DNA of 7,088 nt from Deinococcales bacterium (GTDB taxonomy: Bacteria; Deinococcota; Deinococci; Deinococcales; Deinococcaceae). Shown here one piece after another: positions 1-5,693 of this stretch. The notes under the pieces were generated by a model, which was not told where the DNA came from, did no database searches, and saw nothing but the letters and a program-made list of their open reading frames with translations. The translations under genes and the position numbers were made by a program. The stretch spans positions 1-7,088 of the forward strand of contig JANYFS010000381.1 of assembly GCA_025359705.1 (NCBI GenBank), given 5' to 3'. The first letter of the stretch is position 1; each line of letters starts with the position of its first letter.

Positions 1-141
1 GTGGCCCTCGAGCTATTGATTACTCCGTTTATTGTGGGTGCATTTTGGACGGCAGTGGTGTTTACTTTGCTCAATGCGGCGGTGATGTGGGTGAGAATTC
101 CCCTCGAGGAACGGGTTTTGCGAGCGGAGTATGGGGGGTAA
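1..141 (+). CDS. Isoprenylcysteine carboxyl methyltransferase-like membrane protein, C-terminal fragment
   Basis: The frame beginning at base 1 is open for 46 codons and ends at TAA (139-141); the 5' part lies outside the window, so no start is visible. The peptide has a hydrophobic stretch (LLITPFIVGAFWTAVVFTLL) followed by LNAAVMWVRIPLEERVL and a short end AEYGG. The pattern N-A-x(4)-RI-x(2)-EE-x(2)-L after a membrane segment is the usual C-terminus of the ICMT/PEMT-like methyltransferase family (YpbQ/BpsB-type in bacteria), where the RI..EE part contributes to the SAM-binding end. That assignment rests on a short C-terminal match only. In other bacteria such proteins often sit beside type III polyketide synthases and methylate alkylpyrones; the upstream gene is not visible here. 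It contains two CTCGAG sites, both read as Leu-Glu. It converges on the next gene with only three bases between the two stop codons. Confidence 0.62.
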   Translation: MALELLITPFIVGAFWTAVVFTLLNAAVMWVRIPLEERVLRAEYGG

Positions 142-144
142 CGT

Positions 145-1470
145 TCACACATCCGCTTTGGGCGGTGGAATTTTTGGTGGCTCGAGCGGTGGTGCAATGG
201 GCGCGGCTTTGCTGCCTGGCTTGGGCAGTTTCTCGAGGGGCAAACGAATTTCTTCTTTCAAACAAGGTGCCGTACCTTCTTTTTTAAACAAAACCAGACT
301 GTTTTTGCCATTCAACCCTTCCAGATACCAACTCCAGCTCGAGCCAAAACCCGTCCAATCTTCAGCAGTTCCCCAACAGCTCGAGGTTTTGAGCTTGGGA
401 AGCAGCGCCAGCGCCATTTTACGCACTGCTTTTTCTTTAAGAATGGCGTAGGTTTCCAAATCCAACGAACCCGACAAAATTTCGGATTGGCGCAGCTCGA
501 GTTCAAAGGTTTGCCAGTTCCATTTGGGCGGTAGCTCCAAACCCACCAGATCCTCGAGAATGGCTTTTTTGCCGCTGGACAGTAGGTTTAGGCTGTCATT
601 TTGACTCGAGCCATCACAGTCATTTTGGCTTTGCTCGTGCAAGCTGATCACTTTGGCATCGGCCCAGGTTGGTGTTACCTTCAGGGTCAATGCACCCGCA
701 CGGCAATTCGCCAGACTGCGCTCGGCCCACTCGAGCTGGCGTGAGGTTAAAACAGGCTCGAGGGTTTTATTGCCTGCCACATGCGGGTAACTCAGTTTGC
801 TACTGGCTTCACTGAGATACTGGAAGATTAAATTTCCCATCTTGATATTTTTTGGCTCGAGTTTGTCTTGTTTGCTACCTAGTTTGGCACTGTTCGCCGT
901 CCAAACCCCCGCCAAAAGTGGGCGGTTAAATTTGAGAAAGGTGTACTTTTGCTCGGCCTTCCAGCGCTCAAGCATTGCCGCGTTGAGCGGGCTTTTCAGG
1001 TCGCTCGAGTTGACCAAGTGCAGATCCAGCTCGAGGGGTTTTCCACCCTTTAAATTATGGACTTGCCCAATTAAATGCCCACCCTCGAGGCGCAATTGCC
1101 ATAAATTGCTCTGCTTTTTTAATACTTCGGGGCCAAATTCCCCAAATTCTTCGGGGGTTTCCCACAAAAAAAGTGCAGCATCTTCGCTGACCCCGATCAA
1201 AAAACGGTCTTGACCCGAATCTCGCATAAAAAAGCGAGCATAGGGGTAATGATCCTGTCCAATTTGTACCACCACTGCTTTACCATCCAATTCACCCATA
1301 TAGGTTCCGCGCCAATCTAATGCGTCACTCGCCAATTCCATTTGTGGGATAAAGTTTTGCACAGGAGGAACCGCCTCGAGTTTAATTTGGGGTGTAATTT
1401 GGGGTATAATTTGGGATGTTTGAGACGAACTCGAGAGCAACAACATGACCGATATAAAAAATAGGAACAT
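145..1470 (-). CDS. Exported DUF3298/RsiV-like protein, diverged paralogue of the gene at 1610-2752
   Basis: A 441-residue protein starting at ATG 1470, with a hydrophobic N-terminus (residues 1-13) followed by Ser/Gln-rich sequence, suggesting a secretion signal or anchor. ATG 1446 is a possible alternative start that still leaves a short hydrophobic run. A Q-I-x-P repeat follows (about 20-30). It aligns along most of its length with the neighbouring 380-residue protein: SSDLKSP (155-161 versus 125-131), FLKFNRPLLAGVW (178-190 versus YLKFNQLLVTGLW), KLSYPHVAG versus QLSYPQLEG, GKKAILEDL versus GKVLMLEDL. Where the neighbour has CGGAHPN, the hallmark of the DUF3298 fold, this copy has CDGSSQN (285-291), so the motif is eroded. 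The C-terminus (about 416-441) is a proline/lysine tail absent from the paralogue. Function unknown; probably acts outside the cytoplasm. It carries 15 CTCGAG sites, the highest number in the window. No Shine-Dalgarno is obvious. Confidence 0.78.
   Translation of the reverse strand: MFLFFISVMLLLSSSSQTSQIIPQITPQIKLEAVPPVQNFIPQMELASDALDWRGTYMGELDGKAVVVQIGQDHYPYARFFMRDSGQDRFLIGVSEDAALFLWETPEEFGEFGPEVLKKQSNLWQLRLEGGHLIGQVHNLKGGKPLELDLHLVNSSDLKSPLNAAMLERWKAEQKYTFLKFNRPLLAGVWTANSAKLGSKQDKLEPKNIKMGNLIFQYLSEASSKLSYPHVAGNKTLEPVLTSRQLEWAERSLANCRAGALTLKVTPTWADAKVISLHEQSQNDCDGSSQNDSLNLLSSGKKAILEDLVGLELPPKWNWQTFELELRQSEILSGSLDLETYAILKEKAVRKMALALLPKLKTSSCWGTAEDWTGFGSSWSWYLEGLNGKNSLVLFKKEGTAPCLKEEIRLPLEKLPKPGSKAAPIAPPLEPPKIPPPKADV
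1381..1416. repeat. Three tandem 12-bp units inside the gene at 145-1470
   Basis: Three consecutive 12-base units (1381-1392, 1393-1404, 1405-1416), each close to TNTAATTTGGGG, with differences confined to one or two positions per unit. Read on the minus strand they encode successive Pro-Gln-Ile-x tetrapeptides just after the presumed signal sequence. The in-frame 12-bp period means copy number could change without breaking the gene. It probably forms a flexible linker between signal and folded domain. Confidence 0.7.
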
Positions 1471-1502
1471 TATATAACCTCGAGCTAACTTGCGTTTAGA
1501 AA

Positions 1503-1613
1503 CTAGAAAGTATCCTTAAAGAATACGTTTACTCAAAAAATAGTTTATCTGTCGGAAACACGATATTGATGATCATGCCTTGACAGAAAACGGAAAACGG
1601 AAAACTGTTCTAG
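1503..1613 (-). mobile_element. MITE-like intergenic element, copy 1
   Basis: About 111 bp with imperfect inverted ends: plus-strand CTAGAAAGTATCC at 1503-1515 and GGAAAACTGTTCTAG at 1599-1613, which pair apart from two one-base gaps and one mismatch. Read on the minus strand it goes from three heptamers (GTTTTCC, GTTTTCC, GTTTTCT) to a 50-bp core (1578 down to 1529) that matches 44 of 50 bases of a second copy at 5610-5659. It has no coding capacity and no CTCGAG site, although the flanks are rich in them. It fills nearly all of the gap between the two DUF3298 paralogues. The TAG stop of the upstream gene (1610-1612) lies within the terminal repeat. A folded-RNA or terminator role in place of mobility is possible. 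Confidence 0.6.
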
Positions 1614-2752
1614 GGTGCCTCTTTAGCAAAGCGGTACTTGGCAATTGTAGCATAAGGTAAAACCCATTTTTCCTCCATACACATACCTACCACATGTGGG
1701 AAATCACCTTGTAAGACTAAACCCTGCGGGCTAAGCGACCAATACGGAATATCAAAGGAATTGGACATACTTTCATTAAAGCACTCCCATTCTTTGAATT
1801 TGGAAAAGTTTTGCTCGAGCAGCTTTACAATTATTTTTCCTCTAGCCTGAGTGTAGGCAGAGTAGGAATCATAGTTATTCCAATCCAGATTTTTGGGAAC
1901 GGGAATAAAATGATATAAATCCTCAAGCATCAACACTTTTCCACTCTTCACCTGTACAGTCAAGTTGGTAGGATAAGCGTTAGGGTGAGCGCCCCCACAA
2001 TAATTATCCTCATAACCATTGATGCTGACCCAATTTTCGGAGATGAATATGGGCTTGCTATTCAAATTCCACTCGCTGCAATCTAGGGCATTTTTAACAT
2101 CCTCAAGCAGCGCATCTCGCAAGCTGGCATTGACCTTTTCAAAGATCTTTCCCTCGAGCTGTGGATAACTCAGTTGAGTTCTCGTATCGCTAATGTAGCT
2201 ATATTTATATTTGCCAAGGCTGGAGGTTTTTTGGATCAAAGACGGTTTTTGTCCATCGGTTGTAGCTTGAATCCACAGACCAGTGACCAAAAGTTGATTG
2301 AATTTTAAGTAATCAAAAGGACTCTCTTTCTTTAGCTTATCCATAAATGCCCCTACGATTGGACTTTTTAGATCACTGCTTTTAAGAACAGTCGGCTCGA
2401 GGAGTAAAATCTTACCCGTTTTAATATTTTTATAGCTTCCTTTAAGGGTATCCGAATGGATGGTTAATGTGGCAATATTGACATGCTCGGGATAGGGGCT
2501 AACCTCGGTAAAGATGTTTTCGTTCAGTGAATCGCTAGCTGTTGGCCTTTCCAGCTCGATCTCGCGGCTGAATTTGCGGTAATAGTAGCTATTTTTGAAT
2601 TGGGCATTTTCATTTTTGGAGCCAAACTGAAACACCACCTCGAGCGACCCGATTTTGCCCAGATAAACTCCCTCGAGCGGGGCCGCAAGGCTACTGGCAA
2701 GGCTGCAAGAAAGTGTGACAAGGGCGAACCCAATCCAAGCTTTTGAAGTCAT
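1610..2752 (-). CDS. Exported DUF3298/RsiV-like protein
   Basis: A 380-residue protein from ATG 2752. Residues 1-24 look like a type I signal peptide (hydrophobic stretch AWIGFALVTLSCSLASSLAA, then PLEG). The C-terminal half has the order typical of DUF3298 (the C-terminal domain of RsiV-type proteins): SYPQLEG (195-201), a Cys (225), W-x-S with YCGGAHPN (251-258), a GK-x-LxLEDL strand (271-279), a GLVLQGDFPHVVG strand (344-356) and the closing LPYATI (365-370). In RsiV this domain binds lysozyme and regulates an ECF sigma factor, but here there is no cytoplasmic sigma-binding domain, no anti-sigma membrane layout and no adjacent sigma gene, so only the fold is inferred. The N-terminal half (about 25-120) is not recognised. 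It starts 31 bp after the bshB1 stop, so it may be co-transcribed or use its own promoter. A tandem paralogue lies downstream. Confidence 0.82.
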   Translation of the reverse strand: MTSKAWIGFALVTLSCSLASSLAAPLEGVYLGKIGSLEVVFQFGSKNENAQFKNSYYYRKFSREIELERPTASDSLNENIFTEVSPYPEHVNIATLTIHSDTLKGSYKNIKTGKILLLEPTVLKSSDLKSPIVGAFMDKLKKESPFDYLKFNQLLVTGLWIQATTDGQKPSLIQKTSSLGKYKYSYISDTRTQLSYPQLEGKIFEKVNASLRDALLEDVKNALDCSEWNLNSKPIFISENWVSINGYEDNYCGGAHPNAYPTNLTVQVKSGKVLMLEDLYHFIPVPKNLDWNNYDSYSAYTQARGKIIVKLLEQNFSKFKEWECFNESMSNSFDIPYWSLSPQGLVLQGDFPHVVGMCMEEKWVLPYATIAKYRFAKEAP

Positions 2753-2757
2753 GCTTC

Positions 2758-2763
2758 AGCATA
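2758..2763 (-). promoter_or_regulatory. Possible -10 box TATGCT for a leaderless start of the gene at 1610-2752
   Basis: On the minus strand TATGCT lies five bases before the ATG at 2752, inside the 31-bp gap after bshB1. A TANNNT box about six bases before the start codon is the layout of leaderless transcripts reported as common in Deinococcus. No Shine-Dalgarno is seen before this ATG. I could not find a convincing -35 at 16-18 bp, so the call is weak. Confidence 0.3.
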
Positions 2764-2783
2764 TCTGAAATGACGCGCAAGGT

Positions 2784-3482
2784 TTATAGCTCGAGCAAAA
2801 GCGGCCCCTCACTGCTATAAGCTTCGGCATATTGCACCCCCATAAAGGTTCCCCAGTACATCATGCGTGCCTTACGTCGCTCGAGGATGAAAGGGGTCAC
2901 GGTTTCGGAGATGTAGCCCCCCGTAAATTGGCTGTGGTGGGCCATCACGCACTGCTCCCACACTTCTTGCTGCTCGGTCACATCCACCAAAACCTGAGCT
3001 TCGATGGGGGCATTGCCCTGGTACAGCAAGGTGCGCGGTACTTTGAACGGTTTTCCCTCGAGCGCGGCCTTGGTCAATCCTGCCAGATGCAGCGCCCGTT
3101 TGCCCAACTGGTAACTACCGATGTGGTCGGGGTGACGGTCTTGAAAATGTGGCATCAGCAGGGTTTGGGGGCGCAAAATCCGCAATGCCGCCGCTAACTC
3201 GAGCGCCTGCTGTTCTTCTTGGCCCAAACGCCCATCTTGTAACCGCAAATTCCCCCGAAAAGCCAAGTTCATAATTTTTGCCGCGTCACAGGTTTCTTGC
3301 AGCCGCACTTCGGGGGTTCCCAAAGTCCCCATTTCCCCCGCCGTCAGCTCGAGAATCCCCACCGCCCGCCCGTTTTGCGCGGCCTTGATCAGCGTTCCAC
3401 CCGTACCAATTTCGGCATCATCGGGGTGCGGGGCTAGGGTTAAAAGCTCGAGGGGTTGGGGGGTTCCGAAGAGGGTTTGCAT
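2784..3482 (-). CDS. bshB1: Bacillithiol biosynthesis deacetylase BshB1 (PIG-L/LmbE family)
   Basis: A 232-residue zinc-dependent deacetylase of usual family length. The N-terminal APHPDDAEIGTGG (17-29) supplies the zinc ligands His19 and Asp22 and the catalytic base Asp21; the third ligand is expected in HPDH (117-120). TAGEMGTLGTPEVR (47-60), AHHSQF (181-186) and MGVQYAEAY (214-222) are features of the BshB1 branch, as opposed to mycothiol MshB or other LmbE proteins. By family knowledge it removes the acetyl group from GlcNAc-malate to give GlcN-malate, the second step to bacillithiol, in the cytoplasm. Bacillithiol is known from Firmicutes and Deinococcus. The start at ATG 3482 is backed by AAGGA five bases upstream (minus strand). 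The gene lies downstream of plsY in the same direction with a 144-bp gap holding heptamer repeats. It contains six CTCGAG sites. Confidence 0.9.
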   Translation of the reverse strand: MQTLFGTPQPLELLTLAPHPDDAEIGTGGTLIKAAQNGRAVGILELTAGEMGTLGTPEVRLQETCDAAKIMNLAFRGNLRLQDGRLGQEEQQALELAAALRILRPQTLLMPHFQDRHPDHIGSYQLGKRALHLAGLTKAALEGKPFKVPRTLLYQGNAPIEAQVLVDVTEQQEVWEQCVMAHHSQFTGGYISETVTPFILERRKARMMYWGTFMGVQYAEAYSSEGPLLLEL

Positions 3483-3483
3483 G

Positions 3484-3490
3484 GAGTTCC
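3484..3490 (-). promoter_or_regulatory. Ribosome binding site of bshB1
   Basis: The minus strand reads AAAGGAACTCC immediately before ATG 3482, a good Shine-Dalgarno core (AAGGA) at about five bases. It fixes the bshB1 start and contrasts with hisC and the 1610-2752 gene, which have none. Confidence 0.65.
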
Positions 3491-3497
3491 TTTGTCT

Positions 3498-3553
3498 GTT
3501 TTGCGTTTTACGTTTTACGTTGGTGATTCGTTATTTGTTATTTGTTATTCGTG
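3498..3553. repeat. Degenerate tandem heptamer tract upstream of bshB1
   Basis: Eight consecutive 7-base units: GTTTTGC, GTTTTAC, GTTTTAC, GTTGGTG, ATTCGTT, ATTTGTT, ATTTGTT, ATTCGTG (3498-3504 through 3547-3553). The register holds for 56 bp while the sequence drifts from GTTTTAC to ATTTGTT. Related heptamers (GTTTTCC, GTTGTCC, GTTATCC) begin both MITE-like elements in this window. The tract sits 15 bases upstream of the bshB1 start and so lies in its leader or promoter region. It resembles in form the short tandem heptamer repeats of filamentous cyanobacteria. Confidence 0.7.
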
Positions 3554-3565
3554 AAAGATTAAGTG

Positions 3566-3611
3566 GCTCGAGAGGTGTCAACGATGCGGATGCCGATACC
3601 TACTCTCGAGC
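3566..3611. repeat. Inverted repeat with 9-bp arms between plsY and bshB1
   Basis: GCTCGAGAG at 3566-3574 pairs perfectly with CTCTCGAGC at 3603-3611 across a 28-base loop. Six bases of each arm are the abundant palindrome CTCGAG, so any two sites would pair partly; only three extra base pairs are beyond that. There is no T-run, so it is not called a terminator. Confidence 0.35.
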
Positions 3612-3626
3612 GCAAAACGCTACACC

Positions 3627-4223
3627 CTACCCTCGAGGTACTTTTACCCCAATTCGGTTCTCTACCCCAGCTTGCAGGCGTTTTATATTGTCGCGGTGCG
3701 ACCAGATCATGAGTGTGGTCAAGATGACACAGGTGATTTGAAAATAGAGCGGCTGCCCTGAAAAGAAGGCATAGAGGGTGGAGGCTACCGCGCCCAAAAT
3801 ACTGCCCGCCGAGACAAAGCGGGTCAAAAACATCACGGTGAGGCCCAGTAGCATTCCAAAAAGACCCACTTCGGGGGAAAGGAATAGGGTGGTTCCCAGC
3901 GAGGTAGCAACCCCTTTACCACCTTTAAACTTTAAAAAAATACTGAAGTTATGGCCCAAAACCGCCGCCAAACCGCAAGCAGAAACCACAGCAGGCTCGA
4001 GGTGGAACAGATAACGGGCTGCCAAAATCACCAAGCCACCCTTGAAAGTATCAAAAAATAACACAATCAGCCCTGGCCCCCAGCCCAAAGCCCGTTGCAC
4101 ATTGGTTGCACCAATATTGCCCGAACCCACTGTGCGAATGTCTAGGCTGTAGAGCCGCGAAAAGAGCAAGCCAGCGGGAAAGCTGCCAAACAGATAAGAA
4201 AGCACCAATGCTAAAAGTTCCAC
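3627..4223 (-). CDS. plsY: Glycerol-3-phosphate acyltransferase PlsY
   Basis: An integral membrane enzyme that moves the acyl group from acyl-phosphate to glycerol 3-phosphate, giving lysophosphatidate, the first committed step of phospholipid synthesis in most bacteria. Counting from GTG 4223 (198 residues), the three family motifs are visible: GSGNIGATN (33-41), GHNFSIFLKFKGGKG (90-104) and HRDNIKRL followed by AGVENRIG (176-192). Several hydrophobic spans separate them, matching the five-helix topology of the family. The frame is open up to TTG 4286 (219 residues), but the extra 21 residues (MCCVCTG...) are not hydrophobic. GTG 4223 gives MELLALVLSYLFGSFP, the N-terminus expected by comparison with other PlsY proteins. 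Neither start has a clear Shine-Dalgarno. It is divergent from hisC and upstream of bshB1 in the same direction. It has only two CTCGAG sites. Confidence 0.9.
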   Translation of the reverse strand: MELLALVLSYLFGSFPAGLLFSRLYSLDIRTVGSGNIGATNVQRALGWGPGLIVLFFDTFKGGLVILAARYLFHLEPAVVSACGLAAVLGHNFSIFLKFKGGKGVATSLGTTLFLSPEVGLFGMLLGLTVMFLTRFVSAGSILGAVASTLYAFFSGQPLYFQITCVILTTLMIWSHRDNIKRLQAGVENRIGVKVPRG

Positions 4224-4422
4224 GAGTGGCTTTAGTGTAATGCTTTGGATCGAAAACTTTTTTGACCCAGTACAAACACAACACAATTGATGGCTTTTGA
4301 AGAATTTTTGAAAATCTAAATTCGAGAGATATAGGTCATTGAAGTAAGCAAGGATTTTACTTTTTTAGTCTTATGGAAGGATTCAACCCTCGAAGTCCCG
4401 ACTCTCCCTTGCCGCTGCGTTT

Positions 4423-4428
4423 TATACT
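4423..4428 (+). promoter_or_regulatory. -10 box TATACT for leaderless transcription of hisC
   Basis: TATACT ends six bases before the hisC ATG (4435), so transcription would begin at or next to the A of the start codon. No Shine-Dalgarno lies between. This matches the leaderless promoter layout known from Deinococcus. No good -35 hexamer is seen at 16-18 bp upstream. The rest of the plsY-hisC divergent gap (4287-4422) shows nothing else I can name. Confidence 0.55.
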
Positions 4429-4434
4429 AAAACC

Positions 4435-5505
4435 ATGTCGTCACCCATTCGCCAAGCAGTCCTGAACAGTCCCGCATATCCCTTTAGTGCCATAGAAGCC
4501 AAGTACAAGCTGGATCAAAACGAAAACCCCCACGATTTTCCTGCCCAACTGAAAACCCAAGTCCTCGAGGGGTTAGCGCAGACTGCTTGGAACCGTTATC
4601 CCGATTTGAACGCAGACCGCATCAAGGCCAGTATTGCGGCCTATGAAGGTTGGGATGTGAACGGAATTGTAGCAACCACTGGGAGCAATGTACTGATTGG
4701 GCTGATCACCGAATTGGCTGGAATTGGGCAAAAAGTGGTTACGGTCAAACCCAACTTTTCACTGTATGCGCTCGAGGCGAATTTGCTCGAGGCAGATTTG
4801 CATGAAGTACCGCTGAATCAGAATTTTTCTTTGGATTATGTTGGGCTTTCCCAAGCGCTCGAACAAGGTTCAGGTGTGCTGTATTTGCCCCAGCCCCACG
4901 CGCCCACCGGTTCGCTCGAGGACAGAGGGGCGCTCGAGACATTTTTGGCGACGGTTTCTCAAAACTGGATTGTGATTCTGGACGAAGCCTATTATCAGTT
5001 TTCGGGAAGCGATTACCGCGATTTGGTGCGTCAAAACCCCAATTTTATTTCGTTGCGTACCTTTTCCAAAGCCTGGGGCTTGGCGGGAGTACGTTTGGGG
5101 TATGCGCTGTGTCACCCTGATTTGGCCCTCGAGCTGCAAAAATTGGTTCCACCTTTTGGAGCCTCGCTTTTTCATACTTTGACCGTGCAGGTAGCCCTCG
5201 AGAACCCAAACTATATGCACAGTGGGGTTGCCCATGTGGTGGCAGAACGTAAGCGGATGTTTGAGCTACTCAAAGATCACCCTGTCTGGAAGTTTTATCC
5301 ATCCTACACCAATTTTTTCTTGTTTCGCACCCCCGACGCACAGGCTGCCTATCAGCATCTGCTCGAGCGCAGTATTTTGGTTCGCAAGCAAAATAGCTTA
5401 TTCGGCCTCGAGGGGTGCTTGCGGGTCAGTATTGGTACCACTCTGGAGAATGATGCTTTTTTGCAAGCTGCGCTTGAGGTAACTATTGAACACCCCGACA
5501 GCTAA
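4435..5505 (+). CDS. hisC: Histidinol-phosphate aminotransferase HisC
   Basis: A 356-residue fold-type I PLP aminotransferase of normal length. It converts imidazole-acetol phosphate and glutamate to histidinol phosphate and 2-oxoglutarate in histidine synthesis. Visible landmarks: KLDQNENP (25-32) and WNRYPD (52-57) of the substrate lid, TTGSNVLI (81-88) binding the PLP phosphate, ILDEAY (181-186) with Asp183 for the pyridine nitrogen, TFSKAWGLAGVRLGYA (209-224) with Lys212 as the Schiff-base lysine, and GCLRVSIG (327-334) with Arg330 for the substrate carboxylate. The loop usually written NNPTG reads PHAPTG (154-159), replacing the usual Asn with Ala156. ATG 4435 is chosen because TATACT lies six bases upstream (leaderless). 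It stands alone, with no other his gene in view. Nine of its eleven CTC codons lie in CTCGAG. A related aminotransferase specificity cannot be excluded. Confidence 0.9.
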   Translation: MSSPIRQAVLNSPAYPFSAIEAKYKLDQNENPHDFPAQLKTQVLEGLAQTAWNRYPDLNADRIKASIAAYEGWDVNGIVATTGSNVLIGLITELAGIGQKVVTVKPNFSLYALEANLLEADLHEVPLNQNFSLDYVGLSQALEQGSGVLYLPQPHAPTGSLEDRGALETFLATVSQNWIVILDEAYYQFSGSDYRDLVRQNPNFISLRTFSKAWGLAGVRLGYALCHPDLALELQKLVPPFGASLFHTLTVQVALENPNYMHSGVAHVVAERKRMFELLKDHPVWKFYPSYTNFFLFRTPDAQAAYQHLLERSILVRKQNSLFGLEGCLRVSIGTTLENDAFLQAALEVTIEHPDS

Positions 5506-5570
5506 ACAGTTGGATTCTGGATACACCAAGCGCGAAGGAATTCCCCTCGAGCGAACCCAAGATTTGTTAA

Positions 5571-5693
5571 AGCAGTTGTCCGTTATCCATTGTCCGTTTT
5601 TCGCTAAGCGCATGATCACAAATATCGTGTTTCAGACAGATAAATCATCTTTTGAGTAACGTGATCGATCCGTTTATTACTCTGACAACTGCT
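5571..5693 (+). mobile_element. MITE-like intergenic element, copy 2
   Basis: A 123-bp element bounded by a perfect 10-bp inverted repeat, AGCAGTTGTC (5571-5580) and GACAACTGCT (5684-5693). It begins with degenerate heptamers (GTTGTCC, GTTATCC, ATTGTCC, GTTTTTC) and then has the core GCATGATCA-AATATCGTG-GACAGATAAA-TTTGAGTAA (5610-5659), 44/50 identical to copy 1 but in opposite orientation. There is no coding capacity and no CTCGAG site. It fills most of the gap between the convergent hisC and nuclease genes; the nuclease stop TAG (5694-5696) directly follows the terminal repeat. The remaining gap (5506-5570) shows one CTCGAG and nothing else. Confidence 0.68.

Noticed and set aside
131..451. 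Plus-strand open frame of 106 codons and similar plus-strand frames at 797-1213, 2832-3197, 3385-3741 and 3778-4014
   Set aside because: They lie antisense to well-supported genes, have no family resemblance or start signal, and their composition (Ser/Pro/Leu-rich) is that of a shadow frame.
2705..2707. Lipoprotein signal with Cys16 of the 1610-2752 protein
   Set aside because: The residues before the Cys (T-L-S-C) do not fit the lipobox; SLAA followed by PLEG fits a type I signal peptide better.
1610..2752. RsiV-type anti-sigma factor
   Set aside because: Only the C-terminal DUF3298-like part matches; there is a cleavable-looking signal peptide, no cytoplasmic anti-sigma region and no sigma factor gene nearby.
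3498..3553. CRISPR-like or phase-variable repeat upstream of bshB1
   Set aside because: The 7-bp units run without spacers and are degenerate; no repeat-spacer pattern and no cas gene.
3566..3611. Rho-independent terminator after plsY
   Set aside because: The 28-base loop is long, there is no following T-run on either strand, and most of the stem is the abundant palindrome.
4870..5235. Minus-strand frames inside hisC (also 4745-4942 and 5398-5619)
   Set aside because: HisC is clear over its full length with all catalytic residues; the antisense peptides show no domain.
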